Origin: Anaerofilum hominis
Lineage (GTDB): Bacteria > Bacillota > Clostridia > Oscillospirales > Ruminococcaceae
Direction of reading: 5' to 3'
DNA: 64,000 nucleotides
Assembly (NCBI RefSeq): GCF_014287275.1
Contig: NZ_JACONZ010000001.1
Coordinates: forward strand, 1,114,783-1,178,782
Part shown: positions 22,802 to 32,428 of the stretch, piece after piece
Layout: every line of letters starts with the position of its first letter
Position numbering within the stretch: the stretch's first letter is position 1
Notes under the pieces: model-generated
Told to the model about the DNA's origin: nothing
The model's database searches: none
Seen by the model: only the letters and a program-made list of their open reading frames with translations
Position numbers and translations under genes: made by a program

Positions 22802-25108
22802 TCAGTCCCGGCGGTCCAGCCGCAGCACTGCGATCGTGATATCGTCCCGGTGGCCGGTCTCCCGGCGCGACGCGCCCTCCAGCAGCGCGTCGGCCACCGT
22901 CTTTGCCTCTTCGGCCGCCAGGCGTTCCAGCTCCGCTTTGAGCCACTCATCCCCGGCGCTGATCGCCCCGTCGCTGACCATGACCGCAAGGGAACCGTCC
23001 CCCAGCGCGGTGTGGGCGCTGCGGCCCACCACCCCGCCTAAAATGCCCACGGGCAGGCTTTCGGTGGCCAGCGCGACCGCCCGTCCCCGTTTTACCACAT
23101 AGGTGGGCGCCGCGCCGGCCTTGAACAGGTCGCAGCGTCCGGTGTAAAGGTCCACGGTGAGCAGGTCGAGGGTGGCGCCCGCGTCCTCCCCTTTCAGGGA
23201 AAGGGCCACATTTACCAGGCGGGCGGCCGACGCGCCCTCAAAGCCCGCGTCGATGAGCTGACGGCTCAGGGTGGCGGCCAGCACCCCGTCCACCGCCGCC
23301 GCCTTGCCGGTGCCCATGCCGTCGCAGAGGATCATGTGCGCCCGGCCGCGCACGTCGCAGAAGGTCTTGACCGCGTCGGCGGAAACGCCGCCCGCTGCGC
23401 TGCGTCCGGCGGTGGCGAACTGCGCTTCATAGGGCGCGGCCTCATAAAATTCAAACTGGCTCGCAGCGCCTCTGGCGGTGTGCCGCGTACAGACGAACCT
23501 GCGCCCGCAGCAGGCGGAAACCTCGGCGCAGAGCTCCTGCAGCGCTTCGTCGGACAGGCCTGCCCGGCCGGTCTTCACCGTTACGCGGCAGCGCCCGTCC
23601 CGCGTGATCACCGCCGCCGCGTCCAGCGGCGGCAGCCCCACCGCATAAAAAAGGTCGCTCACTTTGGCCGCGCGCCGGTTGTCCAGCACCGTCTCCTCAA
23701 ACAGCTCGCCCGCCACCTGTCCCAGCGCGTCGGCGACCGCCGTATACTGCTGCGTCAGGGCGCTGCGCAGCACCCCGGTGCGGGCGGCCACGGTGCGCCG
23801 GGTGAGATAATCGCTGTAGTACCGGCTGATCGCCCCGGCCAGCACCGCCGGCCGCACACAGAGCGCGGCCAGCGGCCCGGGCAGCGTCTCGCTGGTGATC
23901 TCCCTCCCGGCGCTCAGCGCCTCCTTGACCGAGGTGAGGCCGTCCATCGTGTCGCTGCAGTGGGCGACCCAGCAGTTGGTGCGGGACGGGCATTGGGCGC
24001 AGGGCCCCTCCGCCACCCGGTCGTACAGGTCATTGAGCGTGACCTGCGGGCCGGGCAGATGGCGGCAGACCTCCTCCACCGTGGTGCCCACCTGGCACAG
24101 CGCGTCGCTGAGGGCATAGAGCCGGGCCGAGACATGGCTGGTCAGCACCGCCTCGCTGACCGCGTTCTCCCCCGGCTCCAGCACAGGCTCCAGCACCGAG
24201 ACCGGCAGCGCCAGAAAGACCAGCGCGGAAACGCCGGCCCCCACCAGATACCACAGCCCGGGCAGCGGCTCGGGCGCGCCGAACAGGCCCAGACAGGAGG
24301 CGGCGAAAAAGCAGCCCGCCATCGCCGGCCGGCCCCTGTCGCGGAAAGCGGCGGCCGCCAACCCGGCCGCCCCCAGCCCCAGGCCCATCCAGGCATTTGC
24401 CGGCGCCCCGAGATAAAGCATGACGGCCCCGGCCAGCGCCATCACCGCTGCCCGCCCCGCGCCCGAGAGGGCCAGCGCCAGCAGCAGCACTCCCAGCGCC
24501 GCGCAGCCAAGGTTCACCCCCAGCAGACAGATGCGCCCCAGCCCCAGCAGCGCCGTGCCGGCGCAGATCACCGCCGCCCCCTGCACCGCGCCCGGCTGCG
24601 AGAGCGGCGGCCGCCCCGCAGCCAGCGGCGGCAGCGCGATGGAGAACATCACCGCCATGCCGATGGCGAGCAGCCCCTCGGAAACGGTGTTAAAGACGGC
24701 CAGCGGCCCCTCGCCCAGCCGCAGGGTGTATACCGCCTGCGCCGCCAGCAGCGCGGCCGCCCCAAACAGGGACGAGGCGGCCGCCGGGTCCAGCCGGGTC
24801 CTGACCTTTGTCAGCAGCAGCCGCACTGCACCCGCCGCCAGCAGGCCCGCCAGATATTTGCCGCTCATCGAAAACGGCAGGCTGATGGCGCTGCCCACCA
24901 CCGCGCCCGCCGTGGCGGCCAGCAGGCCGCCCTGCGGCACCCCCGCCACCAGCGCCACCCCAAAGGGCGCCAGATCACCGAACAGCGTGGTGCCCGCCAG
25001 CAGGGCCGAAAAGCCGGCCACAGCCAGCTGGACCAGCATCGGCAGCGCCTGTTCCCACGACCGCCGCAGGTTTTGCGCCAGCCGGGAGGAACGCAGTTTT
25101 TCCACCAT
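22802..25108 (-). CDS. spoIIE: Stage II sporulation protein E (PP2C phosphatase)
   Basis: A 768-residue membrane phosphatase that dephosphorylates SpoIIAA to activate sigma-F in the forespore. About ten membrane helices fill residues 25-320; a central oligomerisation region follows (cysteine-rich near AQCPSRTNCWVAHC); the C-terminal PP2C domain has MILCDGMGTGKAA (about 590) and VMVSDGAISAGDEW (about 725), which carry the metal-binding aspartates. Length and order match SpoIIE of spore formers. AAAGGATGG lies 14 bp before the ATG. Single gene. Its presence indicates that the organism has, or recently had, the sporulation pathway. Confidence 0.95.
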   Translation of the reverse strand: MVEKLRSSRLAQNLRRSWEQALPMLVQLAVAGFSALLAGTTLFGDLAPFGVALVAGVPQGGLLAATAGAVVGSAISLPFSMSGKYLAGLLAAGAVRLLLTKVRTRLDPAAASSLFGAAALLAAQAVYTLRLGEGPLAVFNTVSEGLLAIGMAVMFSIALPPLAAGRPPLSQPGAVQGAAVICAGTALLGLGRICLLGVNLGCAALGVLLLALALSGAGRAAVMALAGAVMLYLGAPANAWMGLGLGAAGLAAAAFRDRGRPAMAGCFFAASCLGLFGAPEPLPGLWYLVGAGVSALVFLALPVSVLEPVLEPGENAVSEAVLTSHVSARLYALSDALCQVGTTVEEVCRHLPGPQVTLNDLYDRVAEGPCAQCPSRTNCWVAHCSDTMDGLTSVKEALSAGREITSETLPGPLAALCVRPAVLAGAISRYYSDYLTRRTVAARTGVLRSALTQQYTAVADALGQVAGELFEETVLDNRRAAKVSDLFYAVGLPPLDAAAVITRDGRCRVTVKTGRAGLSDEALQELCAEVSACCGRRFVCTRHTARGAASQFEFYEAAPYEAQFATAGRSAAGGVSADAVKTFCDVRGRAHMILCDGMGTGKAAAVDGVLAATLSRQLIDAGFEGASAARLVNVALSLKGEDAGATLDLLTVDLYTGRCDLFKAGAAPTYVVKRGRAVALATESLPVGILGGVVGRSAHTALGDGSLAVMVSDGAISAGDEWLKAELERLAAEEAKTVADALLEGASRRETGHRDDITIAVLRLDRRD

Positions 25109-25628
25109 AATTTGATAACCATCCTTTCACCGTGCGCCGGGCTTGTCCCTTTGCGGACGGCCCCGCCGCCCGCGGGGCCCGCGCCCCTGCCGCGCGCCCG
25201 CAGTTCTGACCGGCCCGCCCGGCTCATATACTTGTGCGGCACTATTATAGCCTTTGCCCCGCTGAGAAAGGGGGCGAATACTGGGTTGTGCCAGTTTGGG
25301 ACACAAACCCCGCCGTTTCGCAGCGCCCTGTCCGCGCCGGGCGAAAAACGGCTCCGACAAATTCGCCCAAAAGCGTTGATTATCTTCAAAATCCGCAGTT
25401 TTTTACAGTTCGTTCATTTATTTTGGTTTTTCAATCTGTTAAGATAGACATCAGCGGGAGCAGCCGGCCGCCAGACGGCCCGGGGCCCGGGCGGGCGGTT
25501 TTGCCGCCCTGTCCGGCGCACGGCCCGCAGGGCTTTTCATCTCAACATTTTTCAACGAACAGGCTGCCCCCGCACCCGGCCCGGCCGGGTGCCGTTTTTT
25601 CTGGCGGCCGCCTTGGGGAGGGGATCGG
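25109..25628. other. Intergenic region between spoIIE and the ABC exporter
   Basis: No gene seen. A TATAAT on the minus strand near 25245 is a possible spoIIE -10. An AT-rich block at 25370-25450 probably carries the promoter of the plus-strand ABC operon, although no clear -35/-10 pair was found. Confidence 0.4.
25572..25600 (+). terminator. Terminator-like hairpin in the leader of the ABC exporter operon
   Basis: GCACCCGGCC and GGCCGGGTGC are exact complements one base apart, followed by CG and T6. It ends only 28 bp before the ABC ATPase start, just ahead of its ribosome binding site, so it may be an attenuator. Confidence 0.6.
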
Positions 25629-26336
25629 ATGGAGGAGCACTTCATCACCTTTGACAACGTGTGCAAATTTTATCAAATGGGGCAAAACCGCATCGCGGCG
25701 GCCGACCACATCAGCTTTTATGTGGACAAGGGCGAATTCTGTGTGATCGTGGGCCCCTCCGGCGCGGGCAAGACGACGGTGCTGAACATGCTGGGCGGCA
25801 TGGACACCTGCGACGAGGGGCGCATCCTGCTGGACGGCGATCTGGTGAGCGAGTACAGCCAAAAGCAGCTCACCGCCTACCGCCGCCATGACGTGGGGTT
25901 TGTGTTTCAATTCTACAATCTGGTACAGAACCTGACCGCGCTGGAAAACGTGGAGCTTGCCAGCGAGATCTGCCGCGACCCGCTGCCCGCCGGCGAGATG
26001 CTGCGGCAGGTGGGCCTGGCGCAGCGGATGGACAATTTTCCCGCCCAGCTGTCCGGCGGCGAGCAGCAGCGCGTCTCCATCGCCCGGGCGCTGGCAAAAA
26101 ACCCGAAGCTGCTGCTCTGTGACGAGCCCACCGGCGCGCTGGACTACAACACCGGCAAGCAGGTGCTGGCCCTGCTGCAGGACACCTGCCGCAGCACCGG
26201 CCGCACCGTTATCGTCATCACCCACAACAGCGCCCTGACCGCCATGGCCGACCGGGTCATCCGCATCAAAAGCGGCAAGGCGATCTCCAATCAGGTCAAC
26301 GCCCATCCCATCCCCGTAGAAGAAATCGAGTGGTAA
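25629..26336 (+). CDS. ABC exporter ATP-binding protein (MacB/LolD-type)
   Basis: A 235-residue ATPase that energises the adjacent FtsX-type permease. Walker [10 protein letters not shown] (about residues 43-51), Q-loop FQFYNL, signature [15 protein letters not shown], Walker [13 protein letters not shown] and H-loop ITHN. The PTGALD wording is typical of the MacB/LolD/FtsE class that works with FtsX permeases. GGGGAGGGG precedes the ATG. It overlaps the permease gene by 7 bp, so both are translated together. Substrate unknown; relatives export peptides or lipoproteins or handle antimicrobial peptides. Confidence 0.93.
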   Translation: MEEHFITFDNVCKFYQMGQNRIAAADHISFYVDKGEFCVIVGPSGAGKTTVLNMLGGMDTCDEGRILLDGDLVSEYSQKQLTAYRRHDVGFVFQFYNLVQNLTALENVELASEICRDPLPAGEMLRQVGLAQRMDNFPAQLSGGEQQRVSIARALAKNPKLLLCDEPTGALDYNTGKQVLALLQDTCRSTGRTVIVITHNSALTAMADRVIRIKSGKAISNQVNAHPIPVEEIEW

Positions 26337-29300
26337 CCTTGAACAAAAGCTATCGCAAAAACGTCTTTCGCACCATACGCGGCACCATGAGCCGCTTTCT
26401 GGCCATCTTCGCCATCGTGGCGCTGGGGGTCGGCTTTCTTGCGGGGCTGCTCTCCACCACCCCCGACATGCGGTATTCCGGCGACAGGTACTTCGACGAC
26501 ACCCGCCTGTTCGACATCCGCACGCTGGGCACCCTGGCCCTGAGCAAAGGGGACGTGGAGGCCATCCGCGCGGTGGAGGGGGTGGACGAGGTGATGCCCG
26601 CCTACTCGGCCGACATGCTGGTCAACACCCCGGGGGGCGACACGCTGGTCACCCGCATCCACAGCCTGCCGCTGGACGAGATCGAGGAGCAGGAGCCCCA
26701 GGGCTGGCTGAACCGGTTCCAGGTGGTGGAGGGCCGGGTACCGGTCAAGGAAAACGAATGCGTCATCGAGGCGGGCAGCCAGTACGGCGGCGCGTCGGTA
26801 AAGATCGGCGACCTGCTGACGGTCTCGGACGAGAACAAGGACCCGGACGCCACCCTTGCCCGGCGGGAGTTCAAAGTGGTGGGCGTGGTGGAGAGCAGCT
26901 ATTACTTTTCCATCGAGCGGGAACCCGCCAGCGTGGGCAGCGGCACGATCGGCCTGATCATGTATGTGGGCGGGGACAGCTTTGCGCTGGACGCCTACAC
27001 CGACGTGTATCTGACCGTGCAGGGCGCGGCCGGGCTGAACTGTCTTGCCGCGGAGTATGAAGATCTGGTCAGCGCAGTGGCGGACCGCATCGAGGAGATC
27101 AGCGGCGCGCGCAGCGCCATCCGCTACCGCGAGGTCAAGGCCGAGGCGGAAGAAAAGCTGGCCGACGCGCGGGCCGAGTATGAGGACGCCCAGGCGGAAA
27201 CCGACGAAAAGCTGGCCGACGCAGAGCGCCAGCTGGCCGACGGGCGGGCCGAGGTGGAGAGCGGCGAGGCCCGGCTCCGGGACGCAAAAGCCCAGATCAG
27301 CAGCGGCGAAAAAGAGCTGGCGCAGAACCGGGAGACCCTGCCCGGCACCCTCACCGACAAACAGCAGGAGCTGGCCGCCGGGCAGGCCGCCCTGATCGAC
27401 GCCAAAGCGCAGCTGGAGGAAAACGAGGCCCTTTTGGCGGAAAAACAGCAGCAGCTGGCCAGCGCCAAGGCCCAGCTGGAGACCGCCAAGCAGCTGGTCT
27501 CCACGCTGGAGCCGGTGCTGGCCCAGGCGGAGGCGCAGCTGCCCGTGCTGGAGGCCGCCATCCCCCCGCTGCAGCAGACGGCGCAGCAGGCGCAGGCGTC
27601 CTACGACGCTGCCGTGTCCTCCACCGATCACAATGCCAAAAAAGCGGCCTATGAGCAGGCCGAGGCCGTTCTCGCCGCCAACGGCGGCCACGCCAGCTAT
27701 GAGGAGTGGGAGGCCGCCGACCCCGCCGCCGCCCAGGCGGCAAAAGCCGGGCGGGACGCGGCAAAAGCCGAATTCGACGCCGCCGACGCGGTGGTCGCCC
27801 CGCTGAAAACCGCGCTGGACACCGCCAACGCCCAGCTGGACGCCGCCCAGCGCGCCTACGAGACGGCCAGCCAGTCCGCCGCAGCGGCGCGCGGGCAGCT
27901 GGAGGACGCCAAGGAACAGATCGCCGTGGGCGAGCCGCAGATCGCGGAGGGCGAGCGGCAGATCGCCGAGGGACAACAGAAACTGGCCGAGGCCCGCAGG
28001 CAGATCACCGAGGCGGAAAAGCAGATCGCCTCGGGCCAGACAGCCCTTTCGCTGGCCCCCGGTCTGGCCCAGCTGCAGCTGGATCTGGCGCAGTACAAGC
28101 TGGACAGCGCCAGGGCGGAGGTGTCCAGCGGCGAAGCGCAGCTGAGCGATGCCAGGGAGCAGCTGGAACAGGGCGAAAAGGAGTACCGCACCCAGAAAGC
28201 CGACGCAGAGCGCCAGCTGGCCGACGCCCGGCAGCAGCTCGACGACGCCCAGAAGCAGATCGACGAGCTGGAAGAGCCGGAGTGGTACGTGCTCACCCGG
28301 GACGCTAACGTGAGTTATGCCTCTTTCAAGGCCAATGTGGAAAAGGTGGAGGCGGTGGCAAAGGTCTTTCCCATCTTTTTCTTTCTGGTGGCGGCGCTGG
28401 TCGTGCTGACCACCATGACCCGGATGGTGGAAGAAGAGCGGCTGCAGATCGGCACCATGAAAGCGCTGGGCTACGGCAGGGGCGCGATCATGATGAAGTA
28501 TGTCTGGTACGCGCTGATCGCCTCGGCGGCGGGCAGTGCGGCCGGCCTGCTGGTCGGCCTCAACCTGCTGCCCACCGTGATCTGGAACGCCTACACCATG
28601 ATGTACCGGCTGCCAAAGCTCTACTGCCTGTTCAACGTGCCGTTTGCGGTATTCTCCTCCGGCACGGCCATCTTCTGCACCCTGGCCGCCACCCTCAACG
28701 CCTGCTGGACCACCCTGCACGAGTGCCCGGCCAGCCTGATGCTGCCCCGCGCGCCAAAGGCCGGCAAGCGCATCCTGCTCGAGCGGATCGGCTTTGTCTG
28801 GAAGCGGATGAAATTCACTTACAAGGTGACCGCCCGCAACCTGTTCCGCTATAAAAAGCGCTTTTTCATGACCGTGATCGGCATCTCGGGCTGTACGGCG
28901 CTGCTGGTGACCGGTTTCGGGCTGCATGACTCGATCAGCGACATCGTCAACCGGCAGTTCGGCAAGATCTTCACCTACAACCTCTCCATCACCCTCAAAA
29001 GCGAGGAGGACCTGCAGGACGACGCTCTGCGCAAGCTGCTGAACGACGGCGACGAGATCACCGCTTTCATGGCAGCCCACCAGGAGAAAAGCTCGAACAC
29101 CTATGACGGGGACACCTTCAACACCTATCTTTACGTGCCGCAGGACCCGGAGCTGCTGCCCCAATTTGTGGACCTGCACACCCGCAGGGGCGGCCATCCC
29201 GTACAGCTGCAGCCGGACGGCATCGTCATCACCGAAAAGATGTCCGAGCGCACCGGCAAAGACGTGGGGGACACCATCGAGCTGGAGAACAGCGACCACA

Positions 29301-29950
29301 AGACGGGCACTTTCACCATCACCGGCGTGGTGGAGAACTATGTGGAAAATTACGTCTACCTGACCGGGGAGCTGTATGAACAGCAGTTCGGGCGGCACCC
29401 CGATTACAAGCTGGTGGCCGCCCACACCGCCGACACCTCGCAGCAGGGGCGGGACGCGCTGAGCGCCAAGCTGTTCGAGCTGGACTGCGTGTCCGGCGTG
29501 AGCTTTACCGACGACCTGAAAGCCAGCTTTTCCAACATGATGCAGAAGATCGACACCATCGTGGTGGTGCTCATCGTCTGCGCCGGCCTGCTGGCCTTTG
29601 TGGTGCTGTACAACCTGACCAACATCAACATCACCGAGCGGGAAAAAGAGATCGCCACCATCAAGGTGCTGGGCTTTTTCGACAAGGAGGTCTCGGCCTA
29701 CGTCTACCGCGAATCGGCGGTGCTCTCGCTCATCGGCACGCTGGCCGGGTTGGTGCTGGGCGTCTTTCTCCACATGTTCGTCATCTATACCGTGGAGGTG
29801 GACGCGGTGATGTTCGGCCGCTCGATCCAGCCGCAGAGTTATCTCTTCGCCGCGCTGCTGACCCTGCTGTTCTCGCTGCTGGTCAACCTGGTGATGCACC
29901 GCAAGCTGAAAAAGATCAGCATGGTGGAGAGCATGAAAGCGCCGGAATAA
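26330..29950 (+). CDS. FtsX-type ABC exporter permease with large extracytoplasmic coiled coil
   Basis: A 1206-residue permease. TM1 is near residues 22-42 (SRFLAIFAIVALGVGFLAGL); an extracytoplasmic MacB-type domain follows, then about 380 residues (267-648) of Ala/Glu/Gln/Lys-rich helix with heptad character and repeated LADAxxQL or QIAEGxxQ motifs, forming a long helical hairpin. Three FtsX helices (from about 678), a second extracytoplasmic domain and three more FtsX helices near 1070-1200 complete it, i.e. two FtsX modules in one chain. The frame starts at GTG 26330 inside the ATPase gene; TTG at 26339 is an alternative. Same operon and complex as the ATPase; substrate unknown. Confidence 0.9.
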   Translation: MVTLNKSYRKNVFRTIRGTMSRFLAIFAIVALGVGFLAGLLSTTPDMRYSGDRYFDDTRLFDIRTLGTLALSKGDVEAIRAVEGVDEVMPAYSADMLVNTPGGDTLVTRIHSLPLDEIEEQEPQGWLNRFQVVEGRVPVKENECVIEAGSQYGGASVKIGDLLTVSDENKDPDATLARREFKVVGVVESSYYFSIEREPASVGSGTIGLIMYVGGDSFALDAYTDVYLTVQGAAGLNCLAAEYEDLVSAVADRIEEISGARSAIRYREVKAEAEEKLADARAEYEDAQAETDEKLADAERQLADGRAEVESGEARLRDAKAQISSGEKELAQNRETLPGTLTDKQQELAAGQAALIDAKAQLEENEALLAEKQQQLASAKAQLETAKQLVSTLEPVLAQAEAQLPVLEAAIPPLQQTAQQAQASYDAAVSSTDHNAKKAAYEQAEAVLAANGGHASYEEWEAADPAAAQAAKAGRDAAKAEFDAADAVVAPLKTALDTANAQLDAAQRAYETASQSAAAARGQLEDAKEQIAVGEPQIAEGERQIAEGQQKLAEARRQITEAEKQIASGQTALSLAPGLAQLQLDLAQYKLDSARAEVSSGEAQLSDAREQLEQGEKEYRTQKADAERQLADARQQLDDAQKQIDELEEPEWYVLTRDANVSYASFKANVEKVEAVAKVFPIFFFLVAALVVLTTMTRMVEEERLQIGTMKALGYGRGAIMMKYVWYALIASAAGSAAGLLVGLNLLPTVIWNAYTMMYRLPKLYCLFNVPFAVFSSGTAIFCTLAATLNACWTTLHECPASLMLPRAPKAGKRILLERIGFVWKRMKFTYKVTARNLFRYKKRFFMTVIGISGCTALLVTGFGLHDSISDIVNRQFGKIFTYNLSITLKSEEDLQDDALRKLLNDGDEITAFMAAHQEKSSNTYDGDTFNTYLYVPQDPELLPQFVDLHTRRGGHPVQLQPDGIVITEKMSERTGKDVGDTIELENSDHKTGTFTITGVVENYVENYVYLTGELYEQQFGRHPDYKLVAAHTADTSQQGRDALSAKLFELDCVSGVSFTDDLKASFSNMMQKIDTIVVVLIVCAGLLAFVVLYNLTNINITEREKEIATIKVLGFFDKEVSAYVYRESAVLSLIGTLAGLVLGVFLHMFVIYTVEVDAVMFGRSIQPQSYLFAALLTLLFSLLVNLVMHRKLKKISMVESMKAPE

Positions 29951-30031
29951 AAAACGCCCCGGCAGACGCGCCAGCGCAGAAAAACAGCCTTTCCGGCCCC
30001 GGGCCCTGCGCCCGCAGCCGCCCGCAGACTC

Positions 30032-30065
30032 AAAAGCCGCGCTCCTTTGGAGTGCGGCTTTTTTG
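30032..30065 (+). terminator. Terminator of the ABC exporter operon
   Basis: AAAGCCGC and GCGGCTTT enclose CTCC/GGAG, ending in T6, about 85 bp past the stop. Confidence 0.85.
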
Positions 30066-30159
30066 CGGCGCTCCCGGCGCGGGCCGGGCGGGCGGCAGCT
30101 CCAAAAACGGCGACGCCCGAAACGCAGCCAGGGGCGGCGGGCGGCGGCGCGTTTGCCCC

Positions 30160-30209
30160 TTGACATTTTTTTGCGGTCCTTCTATTATTATGTTAGACGA
30201 TATATCGTC
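30160..30209 (+). promoter_or_regulatory. PadR operon promoter and operator
   Basis: TTGACA (30160-30165), 17 bp, TATTAT (30183-30188): near-perfect sigma-A promoter. The perfect palindrome GACGATATATCGTC (30196-30209) lies at the expected transcription start and is a likely PadR operator. Confidence 0.8.
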
Positions 30210-30260
30210 ACGCGTAATATCGATGCACGCAACATTTCCGGACGGGAGGGGGCGGACGGC

Positions 30261-30596
30261 ATGGGCTATACAGGCGGGCCGATGACCGAGGCGATGTATT
30301 ATGTGCTGCTGGCCCTGCTGGAGCCCAGCCACGGCTACCGGCTGATGCAGGCGGTGGGAGAGGTCTCCGGCGGCCGGGTAAAGATGGGGCCCGGCACCCT
30401 GTACGGGGTGCTGTCGCGGCTGGAAGAGGACGGCCTGATCCGCCGCCTGCCGGACCGCGTCACCCGGCGCAAGACCTATGAGCTCACCCCGGACGGGCGG
30501 GAGGCCCTGTTCACCGAATATCACCGGCTGGAAGAGATGATACGGGACATGAAGCGCATGAAGGAGGCGATCCGCCATGACGGAGAAAACAGCTGA
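30261..30596 (+). CDS. PadR-family transcriptional regulator
   Basis: A 111-residue winged-helix regulator: MTEAMYYVLLALLEPSHGYR and GPGTLYGVLSRLEEDGLI are diagnostic for PadR, followed by the wing and a short dimerisation helix (about residues 80-111). The ATG at 30261 is chosen because GGGAGGGGG precedes it. Its end overlaps the first DUF2812 gene by 20 bp. PadR with DUF2812 proteins is a recurrent Firmicutes arrangement; the regulator should repress its own operon through the upstream palindrome. Confidence 0.92.
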   Translation: MGYTGGPMTEAMYYVLLALLEPSHGYRLMQAVGEVSGGRVKMGPGTLYGVLSRLEEDGLIRRLPDRVTRRKTYELTPDGREALFTEYHRLEEMIRDMKRMKEAIRHDGENS

Positions 30597-31749
30597 CCGC
30601 GGGCCGCGCCGCCGCTGGCGGATGCACCCCGCCCTGGTGCTGGAGCGGGTGGGCGGACTGGAGAATTACTATGGCCAGCAGGCGCGCAGAGGCCTGCTGC
30701 TGCAAAGCGCGGGCAATTTTCTGGACTGCTTTGCCGTAGAGGAGCCGCGGCGGATGCGCTACCGGGCGGAACCCTGCCTGAACAGGCGGGAGGCCAAAGA
30801 GGGCCCAGACTACGACCGCCGGGCCTTTTACGCTGAGGCGGGCTGGGACTATCTCGGCACCGGCGGGGACCTGCATTTTTACAGCAGCCCGGCAGACTCG
30901 GGCGCAGAGGAACTGCACACCGACCCGCAGGACTTTGCCCCGGTGCTGCGGCGCCAGCGGCGCGTCAGTTTTTGGTTTTCGCTGGTGCTGGGCCTGCTGC
31001 TGCTCGTGCTGTTTTATCTGATCGCCGCGGGGTATCCCCCCCGGCCCAGCGACCTGTTCCAGCTCGCGCTGCTGACGCTCTGCCTGGCGCTGCTGCTGCC
31101 CGGGCTGGTGCGGGATGGGCTCTGGCTGGCCCGCAGGCGCTGGCGGCGCCTGCCGCCGGTGGACCACGAGGCCCCCGTGCCCCGGTGCATCACGCTGCGC
31201 AACCGGCTGCTGCCTCTGCTGTTGATCGTCGCGTTCAATCTTGGCCTGCCGCTGGCGCGGAACGCCATTGACCATGGAGCGCTCCGGCCGCTGGACCAGG
31301 CCGCTCCCGGACAGCTGCTGTTCACGCTGGCCGATACCGACGGGCCGGGCCTTGCCCACACTGAGCTCGGCATAACCGCCAGCCAGCCGGACAACACGTT
31401 CCGCGCTTTTTTTGCGCTGCCGGGCTATCGGTTCTGCGAGATGAACGAGACGGCGGAAAAAAACGGGGATATGCTGCTCTACCTCTCCGTGGAGCACGCC
31501 CGCTGCCGCAGCGAGGGCGAGGCCCGGCGGGTGCTGGGCAAAATGCTGGACCGCTACGGCTGGGTTGGGGACTTTGCGCCGGTGGCTGTGGACGGCCTGG
31601 ACGAAGCCTACCAGAATGTCAGCATCCCCTATTGGTATCTGGCCCGCCGGGGCGAACAGGCGGTCTGTGTCTACTACAGCGGCAGCCTGTCCTCGGACGC
31701 GCTGTTCTCTCTGCTGGCCGAACGGCTCGCGGAACAAACAGCCGGCTGA
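30577..31749 (+). CDS. DUF2812 membrane protein
   Basis: A 390-residue protein. The N-terminal DUF2812 domain (residues about 20-120) has the familiar LENYYGQQARRGLLL, RMRYRAEP and AEAGWDYLGTGGDLHFYSS pattern; two membrane helices follow (about 133-155 and 160-182), then another near 210, and a soluble C-terminal part of about 170 residues not recognised. Second gene of the PadR operon. DUF2812 proteins are consistently linked to PadR regulators and are assumed to be membrane-bound partners or targets; no activity is known. Confidence 0.85.
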   Translation: MTEKTADRGPRRRWRMHPALVLERVGGLENYYGQQARRGLLLQSAGNFLDCFAVEEPRRMRYRAEPCLNRREAKEGPDYDRRAFYAEAGWDYLGTGGDLHFYSSPADSGAEELHTDPQDFAPVLRRQRRVSFWFSLVLGLLLLVLFYLIAAGYPPRPSDLFQLALLTLCLALLLPGLVRDGLWLARRRWRRLPPVDHEAPVPRCITLRNRLLPLLLIVAFNLGLPLARNAIDHGALRPLDQAAPGQLLFTLADTDGPGLAHTELGITASQPDNTFRAFFALPGYRFCEMNETAEKNGDMLLYLSVEHARCRSEGEARRVLGKMLDRYGWVGDFAPVAVDGLDEAYQNVSIPYWYLARRGEQAVCVYYSGSLSSDALFSLLAERLAEQTAG

Positions 31750-31774
31750 TGCCGGCGGAACAGGAGGCAAAAAG

Positions 31775-32428
31775 ATGACGCTCAAGCGTTTTTCCCTGCG
31801 TCCCACCGGCCTGCTCTCCATCGGCCAGATGGAGCACCGGCTGGCCGACCTTGCCGCCCGCGGCTGGCTGCTGTGCGGGGCAAACTGGCTGTTCGACGTC
31901 TTCGAGCGCGCCCGGCCCGCCCGGATGCGCTATCGACTGGAGCCCTCGCAGGAGGAAAAGCCCGGCGACCCGCCGCCCTATGAAAAGCAGCGGCTCTGCC
32001 GGGAGGCGGGCTGGGCGTATATCGCCACGGCCGACAAGCTGCACGTCTACGCCAGCCCGGCGCAGGCGGACGCACCGGAGCTGCACACCGACCCGGCGGA
32101 GCTCGCCGCCGCGATGACCGGCTACCGCAATTATTACACCACCCAGGCCGGGGCTGCCGGGATCATGTCCGCCCTCAACACATTTTTCCTGTTTTCCCAC
32201 TGGACGCGGCAGGGGGCGTGGAGCCTGGGGCTGGCGGCGTTTTTTCTGCTGCTGGACCTTTGGATGCTCTGCCGGCTGATCTTTTTGATCCGCAGCCTGT
32301 GGCGGCTGCAAAGGGACCTTGCCGAGGGGCGGCCCATCGACCATCAGCAGCCCTACAAAAGGACGCTCTGGGGCGCCTGGTCGGCTGCCCTTGCCCTGCT
32401 GGGGGCAGGTCTGCTGCTGTTTTTTTGA
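31775..32428 (+). CDS. DUF2812 membrane protein, short paralogue
   Basis: A 217-residue paralogue of the preceding protein: MEHRLADLAARGWLLCGANW, RMRYRLEPSQEE, REAGWAYIATADKLHVYAS, ELHTDPAEL, two central membrane helices (about residues 130-170) and one at the C-terminus. CAGGAGG precedes the ATG at 31775; longer in-frame starts lie inside the upstream gene and lack an RBS. Third gene of the PadR operon, probably arisen by duplication. Confidence 0.85.
   Translation: MTLKRFSLRPTGLLSIGQMEHRLADLAARGWLLCGANWLFDVFERARPARMRYRLEPSQEEKPGDPPPYEKQRLCREAGWAYIATADKLHVYASPAQADAPELHTDPAELAAAMTGYRNYYTTQAGAAGIMSALNTFFLFSHWTRQGAWSLGLAAFFLLLDLWMLCRLIFLIRSLWRLQRDLAEGRPIDHQQPYKRTLWGAWSAALALLGAGLLLFF

Noticed and set aside
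26291..30166. Very long open frame (1291 codons) antisense to the FtsX permease gene
   Set aside because: It is the mirror of a GC-rich, codon-biased gene; product is His/Leu/Gly-rich low complexity, has no RBS and no recognisable domain, while the plus strand encodes a clear ABC permease.
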